Positions 35,780-44,640 are shown, counted from the first letter of the stretch. The stretch is 64,000 bases of DNA from Rhizobium sp. Leaf453 (GCF_001425605.1 NZ_LMRG01000012.1:583792-647791); one strand, 5' to 3'. Numbers and translations are program-made. Notes: generated by a model not told the origin, from the sequence alone.

Positions 35780-38437
35780 TCAGGCGCCTTTGCGAACAGC
35801 CGCATCAATCCGGCTGAATTCCTTGCCCTCAATCATCTGGAACAGGCAGGAACCGCCGGACCTATCCGCCCATAACTCGCCGACAAGCCGCTTTTCTTTG
35901 GCATCGTCAGCTGTCGCGATATGCGAACCTTTGTATTCTAACACGAGATAGCGCCCATCGTTAAGCAGCGCCACGAAATCGGGATAGAACTTGTCCGTTG
36001 CCGTTTGCAGCCAAAACGAGTTGGGCTGCTGTGATGTATTCCGCACCCAAGCCTTAACCTCTGGCATCCGCTCCAGATAGACCGCGCATTCGTGTTCCTC
36101 GCCGGAAGGCTCCAGATCGCCGATCACCCGGAACAAATGGTTCTTGAAGTCGGTCCGACCCTTGTAAGGCTGCCGGTAGGCATACCGATTTTCCTCGAAG
36201 ACAAGCTCTAGGTCGCCGCTCGTTCTGAAGTCCAAGCCGCTTTGCGGAATGAGGGCATGCTGAAAGGCCTGTGTCTCCCTTCCGTCGCGATGCTTGGCGA
36301 TCACCTTCACAATGGCCTCCACAAGCCGGAACTTCGCCCGCGCCAAGGCTTCGAGCGACATGCCGGTTCGCGTAGCAATCACGTCGAGCGCTTTTGAAAT
36401 GAAAAGCGTCGAAGAGACGCGGGTAATGTCGCGCCGTGCCGAGTACGGAAGCCGGCGGTCAAGCCAATTCACTAGCGCGTTTCTCGTCCAGCCGCGTTCC
36501 TGAAGATTGAACATAAGCTGCTCGTGCAGCTCGGTGACAAACGCCACATTCACATGGCCGGACTGATCCACGTCCACGTGGGCTTCGTCGCGCGCCTCTT
36601 TAGGCGGCACGAAATACTCCATGATTTGCACCGGATCGTCGTTCTCCAGCTTCCAAGGTATATCGAGGAAGTGTCCACGGTCGAAAAGCTGCAAGCCGTG
36701 CGCGGTGTTTACGGCAAGGCGCGGAACAGCGAAGCGGGTAACTTCCCGTTCTTCGCCGATCGATTTCAGCCGTGCGCCTCGCGATTTATGGACAAGCGCT
36801 TCCACCATGCCGGCGGCGGCATCGGGTAGGGCCAGTAGCAAGGCCGTCTTGTCGTAGTCGGTGAGTGCGCCGCGTGCGCGGATCACCTGCTTTGCGGCGT
36901 CGAATTCGACTCGCCCGCCGGTCAGTGCCAGAACATTTTTCTCGAAGGCTTGGAAGTTCAACGCAAAGGGTACGGCCTCTTCGTGAATATACGCGGCCCC
37001 GCCATCTTCCATTCCATGCAGCGGCTCCGCTACCGCCCGCACCAGCGCTCGCGCTTCTACGCGCTCGAAGCCGTTGTTCACCAATCCGTCGCGCAAGGTG
37101 TTCGCGGCATTCTGAAAGCTCGTCGTCGTGGCGAAGGCATAGGCGCGGTTCAGATCCTCGTTAAGCTTTCGCTTGGCGTATGGGAGGCGAAGAACGCGAC
37201 CCAATATCTGTTCCACGGCGCGCGCCGACTTCTGTTCGGCGACCGAACACAGCACATAGGCGAAGGAGCAATCCCAGCCCTCTTTCAGCGCCTGCTGTGT
37301 GATAATGAAGCGTACTTTGCAGTCGCGGTTGAACAGATCGACGCCATCAAGCCCTTTGCTGTCGCCGGTTGCGATCACGATATGCTCTTCCGGCACGCGG
37401 AAGTCTTCGATGAGCAGCTTCTTCACCTCGTCAGCATGCAGCGTCGGCCTGTCCTTGGAACGCGGTTCGGCCTGCAGCAGCATCACTGGGCGGACAAATT
37501 CGCCCGTCACCGCCTCTTCCGACCGTGCCGTCGCTGAAAGCTCGTCAAGCCATGCCATCGCATCGCCGATCGTATCGCGCGGATCGGAACGCCCGCGAAG
37601 GATCACTGGAAGCTTGATCATCTCTTCGGCTTTGAGTTCTGCCGCAGAAACATGATGCAGCACATTCGAGGCGTAGATGCCCCCTTCAGAATTGTGCTCT
37701 TCCGGCGTGACGGGGGTCGCCGTGAATTCCACAATCAACGAGGGAGAAAGCCGCCCCAGCGTATCGAATGAAAGATCTGTTCGGGCGTTATGCGCTTCGT
37801 CGACGATTACCATCGGCCGGCGCATGCGCAGCACATTGGCGAGCGACGGCAGAGGATCACCGGAAGGGCCGGCTTCAAGAATGGCCCGCTGTTCATTGGC
37901 GATGCCGCTAAAATGGTCCATCAGTTCGCCATTGGCCTCATATACCTTGCGGCCTTCTGTCTTTTCCACGCGAAAAGCCTGAATGGTGGCGACGATGATA
38001 ACCGCGCCACCGTCATAATCCGCTCGCTTGGCATAAAGGGCATCCTGAATGGTCATGACCTGGACATTCTCGCCGAAGCGGTCAGCTAGCGCCCGGCGGT
38101 TGGAATGCGCGCGGTCCGAAAGCGTTGCCAACGTCTGCTCACGAATTGCGTCTGAAGGCACCAACCAAAGCACGGTTGGATTGTCGCACCGAAGAAAACT
38201 ATCGGCGGCAACGCCGATGCTGTGAGCCGCAAGAATAGTCTTGCCGCCGCCGGTTGGTACGCGCAGGCAGATATAGGGGAGACCCGGCAATCCCGGCGGC
38301 TGAAAGAATTGACGTTTCGTCAACGCATAAAAGGCGGTGTCGGCATCGTTCAGTTCGACGGCTTTTTCGAGATATCGGCGAAGGCTTGAAAGCGTCTGAA
38401 GCTGATAGTTCTTGAGCGAAAAGAGGGGGAGCGTCAT
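35780..38437 (-). CDS. res: Type III restriction enzyme, Res subunit
   Basis: An 885-aa ATP-dependent restriction subunit. Seen: Walker A PTGGGKT at 61-67, DEAH box VDEAHNAR near 213, motif III-like EFTATPV, helicase motif VI region ILGRVLRLPY, and a C-terminal PD-(D/E)xK nuclease (PDFVALL...LVLEYKG). With Mod it translocates along DNA and cuts when two unmethylated sites are in opposed orientation. ATG at 38437 with GAGGAG upstream. It starts 4 nt after the mod stop, so the two are translated together. All core motifs are intact. Confidence 0.94.
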   Translation of the reverse strand: MTLPLFSLKNYQLQTLSSLRRYLEKAVELNDADTAFYALTKRQFFQPPGLPGLPYICLRVPTGGGKTILAAHSIGVAADSFLRCDNPTVLWLVPSDAIREQTLATLSDRAHSNRRALADRFGENVQVMTIQDALYAKRADYDGGAVIIVATIQAFRVEKTEGRKVYEANGELMDHFSGIANEQRAILEAGPSGDPLPSLANVLRMRRPMVIVDEAHNARTDLSFDTLGRLSPSLIVEFTATPVTPEEHNSEGGIYASNVLHHVSAAELKAEEMIKLPVILRGRSDPRDTIGDAMAWLDELSATARSEEAVTGEFVRPVMLLQAEPRSKDRPTLHADEVKKLLIEDFRVPEEHIVIATGDSKGLDGVDLFNRDCKVRFIITQQALKEGWDCSFAYVLCSVAEQKSARAVEQILGRVLRLPYAKRKLNEDLNRAYAFATTTSFQNAANTLRDGLVNNGFERVEARALVRAVAEPLHGMEDGGAAYIHEEAVPFALNFQAFEKNVLALTGGRVEFDAAKQVIRARGALTDYDKTALLLALPDAAAGMVEALVHKSRGARLKSIGEEREVTRFAVPRLAVNTAHGLQLFDRGHFLDIPWKLENDDPVQIMEYFVPPKEARDEAHVDVDQSGHVNVAFVTELHEQLMFNLQERGWTRNALVNWLDRRLPYSARRDITRVSSTLFISKALDVIATRTGMSLEALARAKFRLVEAIVKVIAKHRDGRETQAFQHALIPQSGLDFRTSGDLELVFEENRYAYRQPYKGRTDFKNHLFRVIGDLEPSGEEHECAVYLERMPEVKAWVRNTSQQPNSFWLQTATDKFYPDFVALLNDGRYLVLEYKGSHIATADDAKEKRLVGELWADRSGGSCLFQMIEGKEFSRIDAAVRKGA

Positions 38438-38441
38438 CTCC

Positions 38442-40220
38442 TCAAATCCCTTCAATCTGATAAGGAATCTGCTTGAAGGTAACGCCAAGGCTGGCCAGCC
38501 TGCTATCCGGCACCGTGCAACCCTCGGCATAAACGATGCGCGCGCCGTCGAATCCCGGATCCGGCAAGGGCAGATTTTCGAGCATGGCGCCTGTTAGCAC
38601 ATTGCCGAATTTCTCATATGCCACGCCAACGCTTTCTGACGAAAGCAGCAGATAGATCGCCCGGTTCTGGAAGGTGCCGATGAGCGGTGAGGCGCCATCG
38701 GCGCGCTTTGGAATCGGCGATCCAGTTTCGCAGAAGAACACATGCGCGGCCAGATCGGCAAAGGTTACGGCCGGCGATACATTGCCATCGGAATCGAACA
38801 GCGGTTCGCCGAGGGTGCAGAAACGGAAGCCGCCGCCCAATCCGAGCACGTTGCAAATTTTACCGCTTTTATCTGCAAACTGGTAGCCTCCTATCGCTGC
38901 CTTCAATCTGGAGCTAGTTTTCCCCACGGCAATTTCTGCGTCGAGTTCCACCAGAATAAAATTTCGGTTTCCCCCAAGCTCGGAGTTGTTTGCCAACAAA
39001 GAGTGCGCTGTAGTACCTGATCCGGAGAAGGAATCTAAAACAATTGAATCTTCCGGTTCGGCGCCAATCTTAAGCAAGTAAGCGATGAGGTCTACCGGCT
39101 TTGGATAATCGAACTCAACACCCATTTTCCGCAGTTCATTTTTGCTACGTTCTGTAGTGCCAAGCCCACGCAATACGGACAATATATTTCGCGCGGCGAC
39201 ACGAGTTTTACGATATCGAATGCAGCCGTTACGGTTTATATAGAATTGGATTTCATCCTCGCCCTCTTTAACTGGCTCAAAGCTATTGGAAATGAATTCA
39301 CCAAGCTTCTTTGAATTAGCCCACCCCGAGAAGAGGCGAACCTCCCTAGTTAGCTTCCCATCGATGATCTCCAAATCGTCTAGGCGGACAGGAACGTTGG
39401 AGATAGAATAACGTTTCTGAAGATCACGGCTAATCTCTTTCTCGGTATATGCAATATTCAAAAATTGATCGTCTACACGCTCCTTCTCAAGATTCAAATT
39501 ATCGATTGAAGCAGGAAAACCAATCGGAAGGGTGACTATAGAAGGAGGGTTTTTTGGTCCGTTCTTTGTAATGTTGTTGTCGGCGTAACCAGCCAGCAAA
39601 TTGCTGCCTTCTGGCGTGTTGGGGTCTACAACAGACCCGAAAGCGTATTTCCTAAATTTTTTATTCGCGCAATAACAAATAACGTACTCATGATTCACTT
39701 TAATTTGGAGTTGGTTGTCGGTATTTCCTTCGGTGTTCCACACAAAGTCGGCAACATGGTTTGGCTTACCAAATATTGCGTCACATATTATTTTAAGATT
39801 ATGAAATTCATTATGATCGCAGGAGACAAGAAAAACACCATCATCACTTAAAAACTCCTTCAGCAGCCGCAAGCGCGGATACATCATGCAAAGCCATTTA
39901 TCATGGCGGGACAGGTCTTCCGCTTCCTTACCTACGACGCTGCCAAGCCATGCTCGGATTTCCGGCGAGTTCACATTGTCGTTATATACCCAGCTTTCAT
40001 TGCCGGTGTTATACGGCGGATCGATATATATGCACTTCACCTTGCCGGCGTAGTAGGGCAGCAGGGCTTTTAGCGCTTCGAGATTGTCGCCCTGCACCAG
40101 AAGATTGCCGGCATCGGGATCACCGTGGCTTTTGTCCTTGTCGCAATGGATGAGCCGATAGGGTACCTCGCGATGATGGTTCACCACCGCCTTTTTGCCG
40201 ATCCAGTCGAGTGTGGGCAT
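38442..40220 (-). CDS. mod: Type III DNA adenine-N6 methyltransferase, Mod subunit
   Basis: A 592-aa beta-class methyltransferase. It supplies target recognition and N6-adenine methylation for the restriction system. Seen: catalytic motif IV DPPYNTG at 67-73, then the target-recognition region, then SAM-binding motif I DSFSGSGTT at about 396-404. The middle (about 38880-39960) is visibly AT-rich compared with both ends and codon use shifts there, consistent with an exchanged recognition domain. The ATG has AGGAA upstream. Motifs are complete; the recognition sequence cannot be predicted. Confidence 0.94.
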   Translation of the reverse strand: MPTLDWIGKKAVVNHHREVPYRLIHCDKDKSHGDPDAGNLLVQGDNLEALKALLPYYAGKVKCIYIDPPYNTGNESWVYNDNVNSPEIRAWLGSVVGKEAEDLSRHDKWLCMMYPRLRLLKEFLSDDGVFLVSCDHNEFHNLKIICDAIFGKPNHVADFVWNTEGNTDNQLQIKVNHEYVICYCANKKFRKYAFGSVVDPNTPEGSNLLAGYADNNITKNGPKNPPSIVTLPIGFPASIDNLNLEKERVDDQFLNIAYTEKEISRDLQKRYSISNVPVRLDDLEIIDGKLTREVRLFSGWANSKKLGEFISNSFEPVKEGEDEIQFYINRNGCIRYRKTRVAARNILSVLRGLGTTERSKNELRKMGVEFDYPKPVDLIAYLLKIGAEPEDSIVLDSFSGSGTTAHSLLANNSELGGNRNFILVELDAEIAVGKTSSRLKAAIGGYQFADKSGKICNVLGLGGGFRFCTLGEPLFDSDGNVSPAVTFADLAAHVFFCETGSPIPKRADGASPLIGTFQNRAIYLLLSSESVGVAYEKFGNVLTGAMLENLPLPDPGFDGARIVYAEGCTVPDSRLASLGVTFKQIPYQIEGI

Positions 40221-40283
40221 GGAATTTCCTGCAATCTATCATTGGTTCAATGACAAGCTTTGTAGACACCCCCTATCGCCCTG

Positions 40284-41378
40284 TCACGCCCTCTTGCGCA
40301 GGCTCTCCACAAGCGCCGCAATCTGTTCAATTTCGTTGCCGGTGCGCCCTTCTGGTTCGTCCTTGAGCGCCGCAATGATCTCCGCCTGCCGATTGGTGGC
40401 GACCATCCCGTAGCTGGATAGCGTGGTCAACATGCTTTCATGGCCCAGGTTCTGGCTCCACGCCTTCATTGCTTCGGTATTGGGGCAAATCCTCATGCCC
40501 AGCGCCGCCAGCGTATCGCGCAGGCAATGCGGATTGCTGTAAGGCAAGCCAGCCGCCTCGAAAGCGGATTTGAAAATGCGTCGGATCGCGCCGGCATCTT
40601 TCCAATGTTCACGGGAAAGGCCTGCGGCACCGAACAGTCCGCTATTGCTGAGCGCAACTTTCGTTGCCGGAAACAGCGGATCGTCCGGCCCGAACAACAG
40701 CGCGCTTTTCAAATGCCCCATCCAATCGGCAAAGATCGCTTCCACCTCGTCGCCAACGGGAAAGAAGACCGTGGTGAAAGTTTTGCGGTTTTTGGTCCGC
40801 ACCTCGCGCGCATCCTGATCGACCCTTCTTTCAAGAAGTTCGATATGCTTGAGCTTGAAGGAAGCAATCGCGCTGTCCCGTGCACCTGTCAGCAGCGTGA
40901 AGGCGACAATGGCCCGGTCCCGCTTTTCAACGTCGCTGCCAACAGGCATTTTCGAAAGCACAAGCTTGACCTGTTCGACCGTCGGCACCCGCTTTTCGCG
41001 GCGCGCTGTGGCAATACGGCTGTCATTGGCTGATGGATTGAAATAATCAGAATCTGCATAGGCAATACGCGACCTGTATCCCGGCTGCCCGGCTAGCCAG
41101 TGAACGAAATTCTTGAGCTGCATCAGCCGCGAATGGATTGTGGCTTTGGCAAGCGGTTTGCCGGTCTTATCGTTTCGCTGTTTTGCAATAAAGGCCTTGA
41201 AGCCCTTGGCCAGCTCTATATGGAAGCTGGCGAAGTCGCGGTGGTTCGACCATCGCTCGAAGCCGGAAATCGCTGCGGCGGCGATATCAACGCTGCTGAC
41301 GTCCATGCGCTTTGCTTCCTTCAGATAATCGAAGTAGCGGCGCTTTATCCGCTCGTTTTTCGGATGATGTTTTCTCAT
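40284..41378 (-). CDS. Second tyrosine recombinase
   Basis: A 364-aa site-specific recombinase with a SAM-like core-binding domain (about 45-150) and a catalytic domain. Catalytic residues are visible: Arg in TGARDSAI, H-x-x-R in HCLRDTLA, His in LGHES and Tyr in SSYGM. It differs from the P4-type integrase at the island edge. Its ATG overlaps the stop of the HTH/zinc-ribbon gene by 4 nt (ATGA), so the two are translationally coupled. Its target site is unknown; it could act in transposition, excision or dimer resolution of the island. Confidence 0.9.
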   Translation of the reverse strand: MRKHHPKNERIKRRYFDYLKEAKRMDVSSVDIAAAAISGFERWSNHRDFASFHIELAKGFKAFIAKQRNDKTGKPLAKATIHSRLMQLKNFVHWLAGQPGYRSRIAYADSDYFNPSANDSRIATARREKRVPTVEQVKLVLSKMPVGSDVEKRDRAIVAFTLLTGARDSAIASFKLKHIELLERRVDQDAREVRTKNRKTFTTVFFPVGDEVEAIFADWMGHLKSALLFGPDDPLFPATKVALSNSGLFGAAGLSREHWKDAGAIRRIFKSAFEAAGLPYSNPHCLRDTLAALGMRICPNTEAMKAWSQNLGHESMLTTLSSYGMVATNRQAEIIAALKDEPEGRTGNEIEQIAALVESLRKRA

Positions 41379-41857
41379 GCTGTCAGTTCCTTCTCGAAGT
41401 GATCATTTCCACTAGGCTTGCCCATATCGGTTAGGCGTGGATCACCGTGGGGAAACGAAACCTCCGCTTGCCGCTCCAGCACTGGTAGTTTCGACGCGCT
41501 GACGTTCTTGTGCATGATAGTTCCGCAATCCTCGCAGATCGCGCTAAGCTGCCCGCTGAACACGGTTCTAGGGACGTAATCCATCAAGCCGCCGGCAGCG
41601 GTTCTCGGCGCGCGGCAACGGAAGCAATAGAGTTCGTGAGGCTGACACCGCTGTTTCGGTTTGCGCTGCTTGTCGAAGAAATCGATCAGGTCCCCCCCCA
41701 AAATCAGGAAGGGCCTTTGTTCCGAGATATGCGGCAAGCCGTGTTTGAGCCATCGGCGAACACTTCCCTTTGCAACGTTGAGGGTGAGCGCCGCCTCTTC
41801 GACCGTGTAGTTGCGATGCTGCTTGATAGCGCGCCGGTTTGGGCGGTGCCGGGCCAT
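41375..41857 (-). CDS. HTH plus zinc-ribbon protein coupled to the recombinase
   Basis: A 160-aa protein. The N-terminal half is an excisionase/MerR-like helix-turn-helix (YTVEEAALTLNVAKGSVRRWLKHGLP). The middle holds a probable zinc ribbon with two C-x2-C pairs (CFRC near 78 and CEDC near 107). The C-terminal tail is hydrophilic. It begins directly after the AlpA stop (TAAATG) and overlaps the next gene by 4 nt. A DNA-binding accessory factor for the recombinase is the likely role (inference from coupling). Confidence 0.82.
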   Translation of the reverse strand: MARHRPNRRAIKQHRNYTVEEAALTLNVAKGSVRRWLKHGLPHISEQRPFLILGGDLIDFFDKQRKPKQRCQPHELYCFRCRAPRTAAGGLMDYVPRTVFSGQLSAICEDCGTIMHKNVSASKLPVLERQAEVSFPHGDPRLTDMGKPSGNDHFEKELTA

Positions 41858-42064
41858 TTATCGGCCCCCGTTGTCAATCAGCGCGCGGATGTCTTCAACC
41901 CGCCACGCGGTGATGCGCGGCCCAAGTTTCACCGGCTTGGGAAACCGCCCGTCCTTAATGCCCGCCCACCATGTGGACTTGCTGACAGGAATGGGGCCAC
42001 TGGGAGCGATGATTGAGGAAAGCCGGACGAAGCCGGTAGTCGGGAAGTTTGATGTGTTCGGCAT
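41858..42064 (-). CDS. AlpA-like phage/island regulator
   Basis: A 68-aa winged-HTH protein of the AlpA/excisionase family: GFVRLSSII, PVSKSTWWAGIKDGRFPKPVKLGPRITAW, VEDIRALID. Such proteins act as excisionases or activate integrase expression in P4-like elements. Its Shine-Dalgarno is enclosed in a hairpin (42069-42096) and an 11-bp palindrome lies further upstream, so expression may be tightly controlled. Its stop abuts the start of the HTH/zinc-ribbon gene. Confidence 0.88.
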   Translation of the reverse strand: MPNTSNFPTTGFVRLSSIIAPSGPIPVSKSTWWAGIKDGRFPKPVKLGPRITAWRVEDIRALIDNGGR

Positions 42065-42068
42065 GGTG

Positions 42069-42096
42069 CCACCTCGTCTTGTTGAAAGTGAGGTGG
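42069..42096 (-). promoter_or_regulatory. Hairpin enclosing the alpA Shine-Dalgarno
   Basis: On the minus strand CCACCTC (42096-42090) pairs perfectly with GAGGTGG (42075-42069). The latter contains the GAGG Shine-Dalgarno, 7 nt before the AlpA ATG. The 14-nt loop would leave the ribosome site covered until opened. Confidence 0.6.
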
Positions 42097-42125
42097 TTCT
42101 AGATTGGCCGATAAGGGCTTTGGCC

Positions 42126-42152
42126 GAATTCGGTTTAGGCGAAACCGAATTC
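42126..42152. promoter_or_regulatory. Candidate operator between the 351-aa gene and alpA
   Basis: Perfect 11-bp inverted repeat GAATTCGGTTT-AGGCG-AAACCGAATTC, about 60 nt upstream of the AlpA start. Further TTCGGTTT copies lie nearby (about 42170 and 42404), suggesting repeated half-sites. No T run follows, so an operator is likelier than a terminator. Confidence 0.55.
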
Positions 42153-42166
42153 GATTTTGAGGACGA

Positions 42167-43222
42167 CTATTCGGTTTCGCTGCCGTCAAGCAGGCCCTTT
42201 GCCTCGTTCAAATATTTTCTGATCGTATCCGCGTCTAGAGAAATGCCGCGTGTTGCCAGATCGGTTTCAATTTCAGACGTCGCCGCATTCTTCGCGGATT
42301 TGGGATTATAACCATAGCCCCCCATAGCCATACCGATTGCAAGCTTCAGCAAACTTTCCCGTTCGCGGCTTCCAAAAACCTTGTCAGGACGTCCGTTCGA
42401 TTCGGTTTGGAACTTTGCAACTTTTGCAGATAGCTCGTCATTCGCCTCTTTGTATTGGCCAATTATTTCTCGATAGTCGGCCTCTTGTTGCTTGTGACTA
42501 GCTAACAGTTCCGACGTGAAATCCAGCCGTTCCTGCATGTCCGTCGCATAGGACTGTCGCGCCTCCTCAAGTTTAAGCCTCAGGGCAGCGGATGTTTCTG
42601 ACTGGGCGTCGTAAAGTGTTTTCCAGTCGCATATCTGAATGCCGAGGGCCTTAACTTCATCGACAAGGTCACTTGGAAAAGCGATTTTAATCCTAGCGGC
42701 CCAGGCAAGGACCAGTGATGGTATAGTCGAATCCCAAAGCTGCCCCATCGTCTTTGCGCGAACGAACAACGAGTGCCTTTCGCCATAGAGCGCCACAAAA
42801 TGGGGCTGCGGGTTCTGTCTTACAAACCGGCCAGCGTTGACGATACGTGGGTCTCTGCCAAAGCTAAGCGCGGTCGCCTCTTCAAGAGTCCAATAGGGCA
42901 TTTTCGCCCAATACGTGAAGTCCGCCATGGCCTCCGGGCGATTGAAAAACAACTGCCGATCACGCTCTTCTTGTGCAAGCCGTAAATCCTCAAGCTGTTT
43001 AGCCCGCGTCTCTTCGACCAGCTTTGCGCGAGCCTCATCTGAAAGCGCCATAAGTTCCTTCCGGTATCGTTTTATGGCCTCACCGTCGAGAGTTGGTTTT
43101 GATGGCGATTTCATCCGCGATATTGAGGGAGGAAGATTCAACTGGTTCAGTTCAGGGAAACGTGCGCTCAACAGAAAGTGAATTGGGTCGGCTTTGTACA
43201 GATGCGCTGGAATTGTGGCCAC
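42167..43222 (-). CDS. Island-associated protein of unknown function
   Basis: A 351-aa protein I cannot name. An N-terminal charged helical segment precedes a compact block (YWAKMPYWTLEEATALSFGRDP). A central coiled coil follows (about 205-270: KLEEARQSYATDMQERLDF...KEANDELSAKVAKF). The C-terminal domain (ESLLKLAIGMAMGGYGYNP...DADTIRKYLNEA) is of a type I associate with proteins in integrated elements. It is transcribed before alpA. The start may be internal (MKSPSKPTLDG, at 43114). Probably DNA-associated, but this is a guess. Confidence 0.65.
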   Translation of the reverse strand: MATIPAHLYKADPIHFLLSARFPELNQLNLPPSISRMKSPSKPTLDGEAIKRYRKELMALSDEARAKLVEETRAKQLEDLRLAQEERDRQLFFNRPEAMADFTYWAKMPYWTLEEATALSFGRDPRIVNAGRFVRQNPQPHFVALYGERHSLFVRAKTMGQLWDSTIPSLVLAWAARIKIAFPSDLVDEVKALGIQICDWKTLYDAQSETSAALRLKLEEARQSYATDMQERLDFTSELLASHKQQEADYREIIGQYKEANDELSAKVAKFQTESNGRPDKVFGSRERESLLKLAIGMAMGGYGYNPKSAKNAATSEIETDLATRGISLDADTIRKYLNEAKGLLDGSETE

Positions 43223-43305
43223 GACCTATCCGATTCGCTTGTTTAATCGGACAATATCGTACGTCAAAAAACTATTACGCGGCAGTGTGGCAAGCGCTAT
43301 TTCCA

Positions 43306-44490
43306 CTATCCGCGAAGCGCAATGATCTCGGAAGCCCACCATTCCGCCATCTTCGTCCGCTCTTCCCAATAGAGCGCGCGGTGATAGGCCTTGCGAACTT
43401 CATCCGCCCCAATATGTGCCAATTCCGCTTCTATCGCGTCCGGCGACCAGTTGCCGCTTTCGTTCAAAAGCGACGAAGCGCTTGCTCTGAAGCCGTGGGA
43501 GGTGGCTTCGTGTTGAGCGAAGCCCATGCGCCGCAAGGCGCTATTCATGGTGTTCTCGCTCATGCTGCGGGTGCGGGACGTAACAGCTGGAAACAACTGC
43601 CTGCCGTCGCCGGTCAACTCGTAAAGGTTCTTCAGAATCGCCAAGGATTCTGCAGAAAGCGGTTTACGATGTTCTCGCCGCATTTTCATGCGCGATGTCG
43701 GGATGGTCCAAATCGCCTGTTCAAAATCGATTTCCTTCCATTCGGCTTGGCGAAGCTCACCCGGTCGCGGGTACAGCAGGGCCATCAGCTGAAGTGCCGC
43801 CCGCGTTTCAGGCATACCCTCATAGTCCCAGATAGCGCGAAGCAGCCCCCCATATGCTTTTCTTTCCGTTATCGCCGCACGATGCGAGACTGTGGGCACC
43901 GTTAGAGCACCCTTCAAACCGAACGTGGGATCGTTGTTGGTCCGCGCCGTCGCGATGGCATAGCGGAATATTTGCCCGATGGTCGAACGGACGCGACGGG
44001 CCGTTTCGTAATTGCCCTTGGCTTCGATCCTTCGCAGCGGGACAAGGATTTCGGCAGCAGTAATTTCCGATATGGCCCGCGACCCGATATCAGACATGGC
44101 AAGACTTAGCAGCCATTCCTTCTTGTTCTGTGTCGTATCAGCCTTGCCCTCTTTCGCGATCTTCATAAGGTATTCGTCCGCCACCACCTTGAACGTCACC
44201 GCATTGCTGACCTGTTTGGCGATGCGCGCAAGCTTCGTGTGCTGTGAAGGATCGATTCCTTTGGCCAGCAAAACTTTGGCGCTGTCCCGCTGACGACGGG
44301 CATCAGCAAGAGAAACCGACGGATAGGCTCCAAAAGCCATGGTCTTCTGTTTGCCAGCGAACCGATAGGACAGCCGCCATAGCTTTGAGCCTTGCGGAGA
44401 AAGCAGGATATGCAGCCCGCCGCCGTCACTATACTTCGTTGGGCGTCCTGTCGGCTTCAGCGCCTTTAAGGCGGTGTCAGTGAGCGCCAT
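43306..44490 (-). CDS. int: P4-type tyrosine integrase (DUF4102 N-terminus)
   Basis: A 394-aa integrase with the DUF4102 N-terminal domain (ALTDTALKALKPTGRPTKYSDGGGLHILL), a core-binding domain and a catalytic domain. Seen: Arg in RPGELRQAEW, H-G-F-R in ATSHGFRASAS, and the C-terminal tyrosine in AYHRALYWEERTKM. It is adjacent to tRNA-Leu and reads away from it, the normal arrangement for an enzyme recombining in the tRNA 3' end. The ATG at 44490 gives the family start; an open frame upstream covers the att region. Confidence 0.94.
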   Translation of the reverse strand: MALTDTALKALKPTGRPTKYSDGGGLHILLSPQGSKLWRLSYRFAGKQKTMAFGAYPSVSLADARRQRDSAKVLLAKGIDPSQHTKLARIAKQVSNAVTFKVVADEYLMKIAKEGKADTTQNKKEWLLSLAMSDIGSRAISEITAAEILVPLRRIEAKGNYETARRVRSTIGQIFRYAIATARTNNDPTFGLKGALTVPTVSHRAAITERKAYGGLLRAIWDYEGMPETRAALQLMALLYPRPGELRQAEWKEIDFEQAIWTIPTSRMKMRREHRKPLSAESLAILKNLYELTGDGRQLFPAVTSRTRSMSENTMNSALRRMGFAQHEATSHGFRASASSLLNESGNWSPDAIEAELAHIGADEVRKAYHRALYWEERTKMAEWWASEIIALRG

Positions 44491-44615
44491 GTTGGTATCC
44501 AGACAGAAATTTGTTGGCATCGGGCCAAGCCGCTGTTGGCATTTTCTGCCAAGCACCAACGATGCTACCAACAAAATTCTCGGATGCAACAGGATGCTAC
44601 TGGACGCCAGACAAC

Positions 44616-44640
44616 AAAAAAGCCCGGAAAACCGAGCTTT
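44616..44640 (-). terminator. Island-supplied terminator for tRNA-Leu
   Basis: On the minus strand AAAGCTCGG-TTTT-CCGGGCTTT (one G-U pair) is followed by T residues. It lies inside the island about 45 nt after the tRNA CCA end. It apparently replaces the terminator moved to the other end. Confidence 0.75.
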
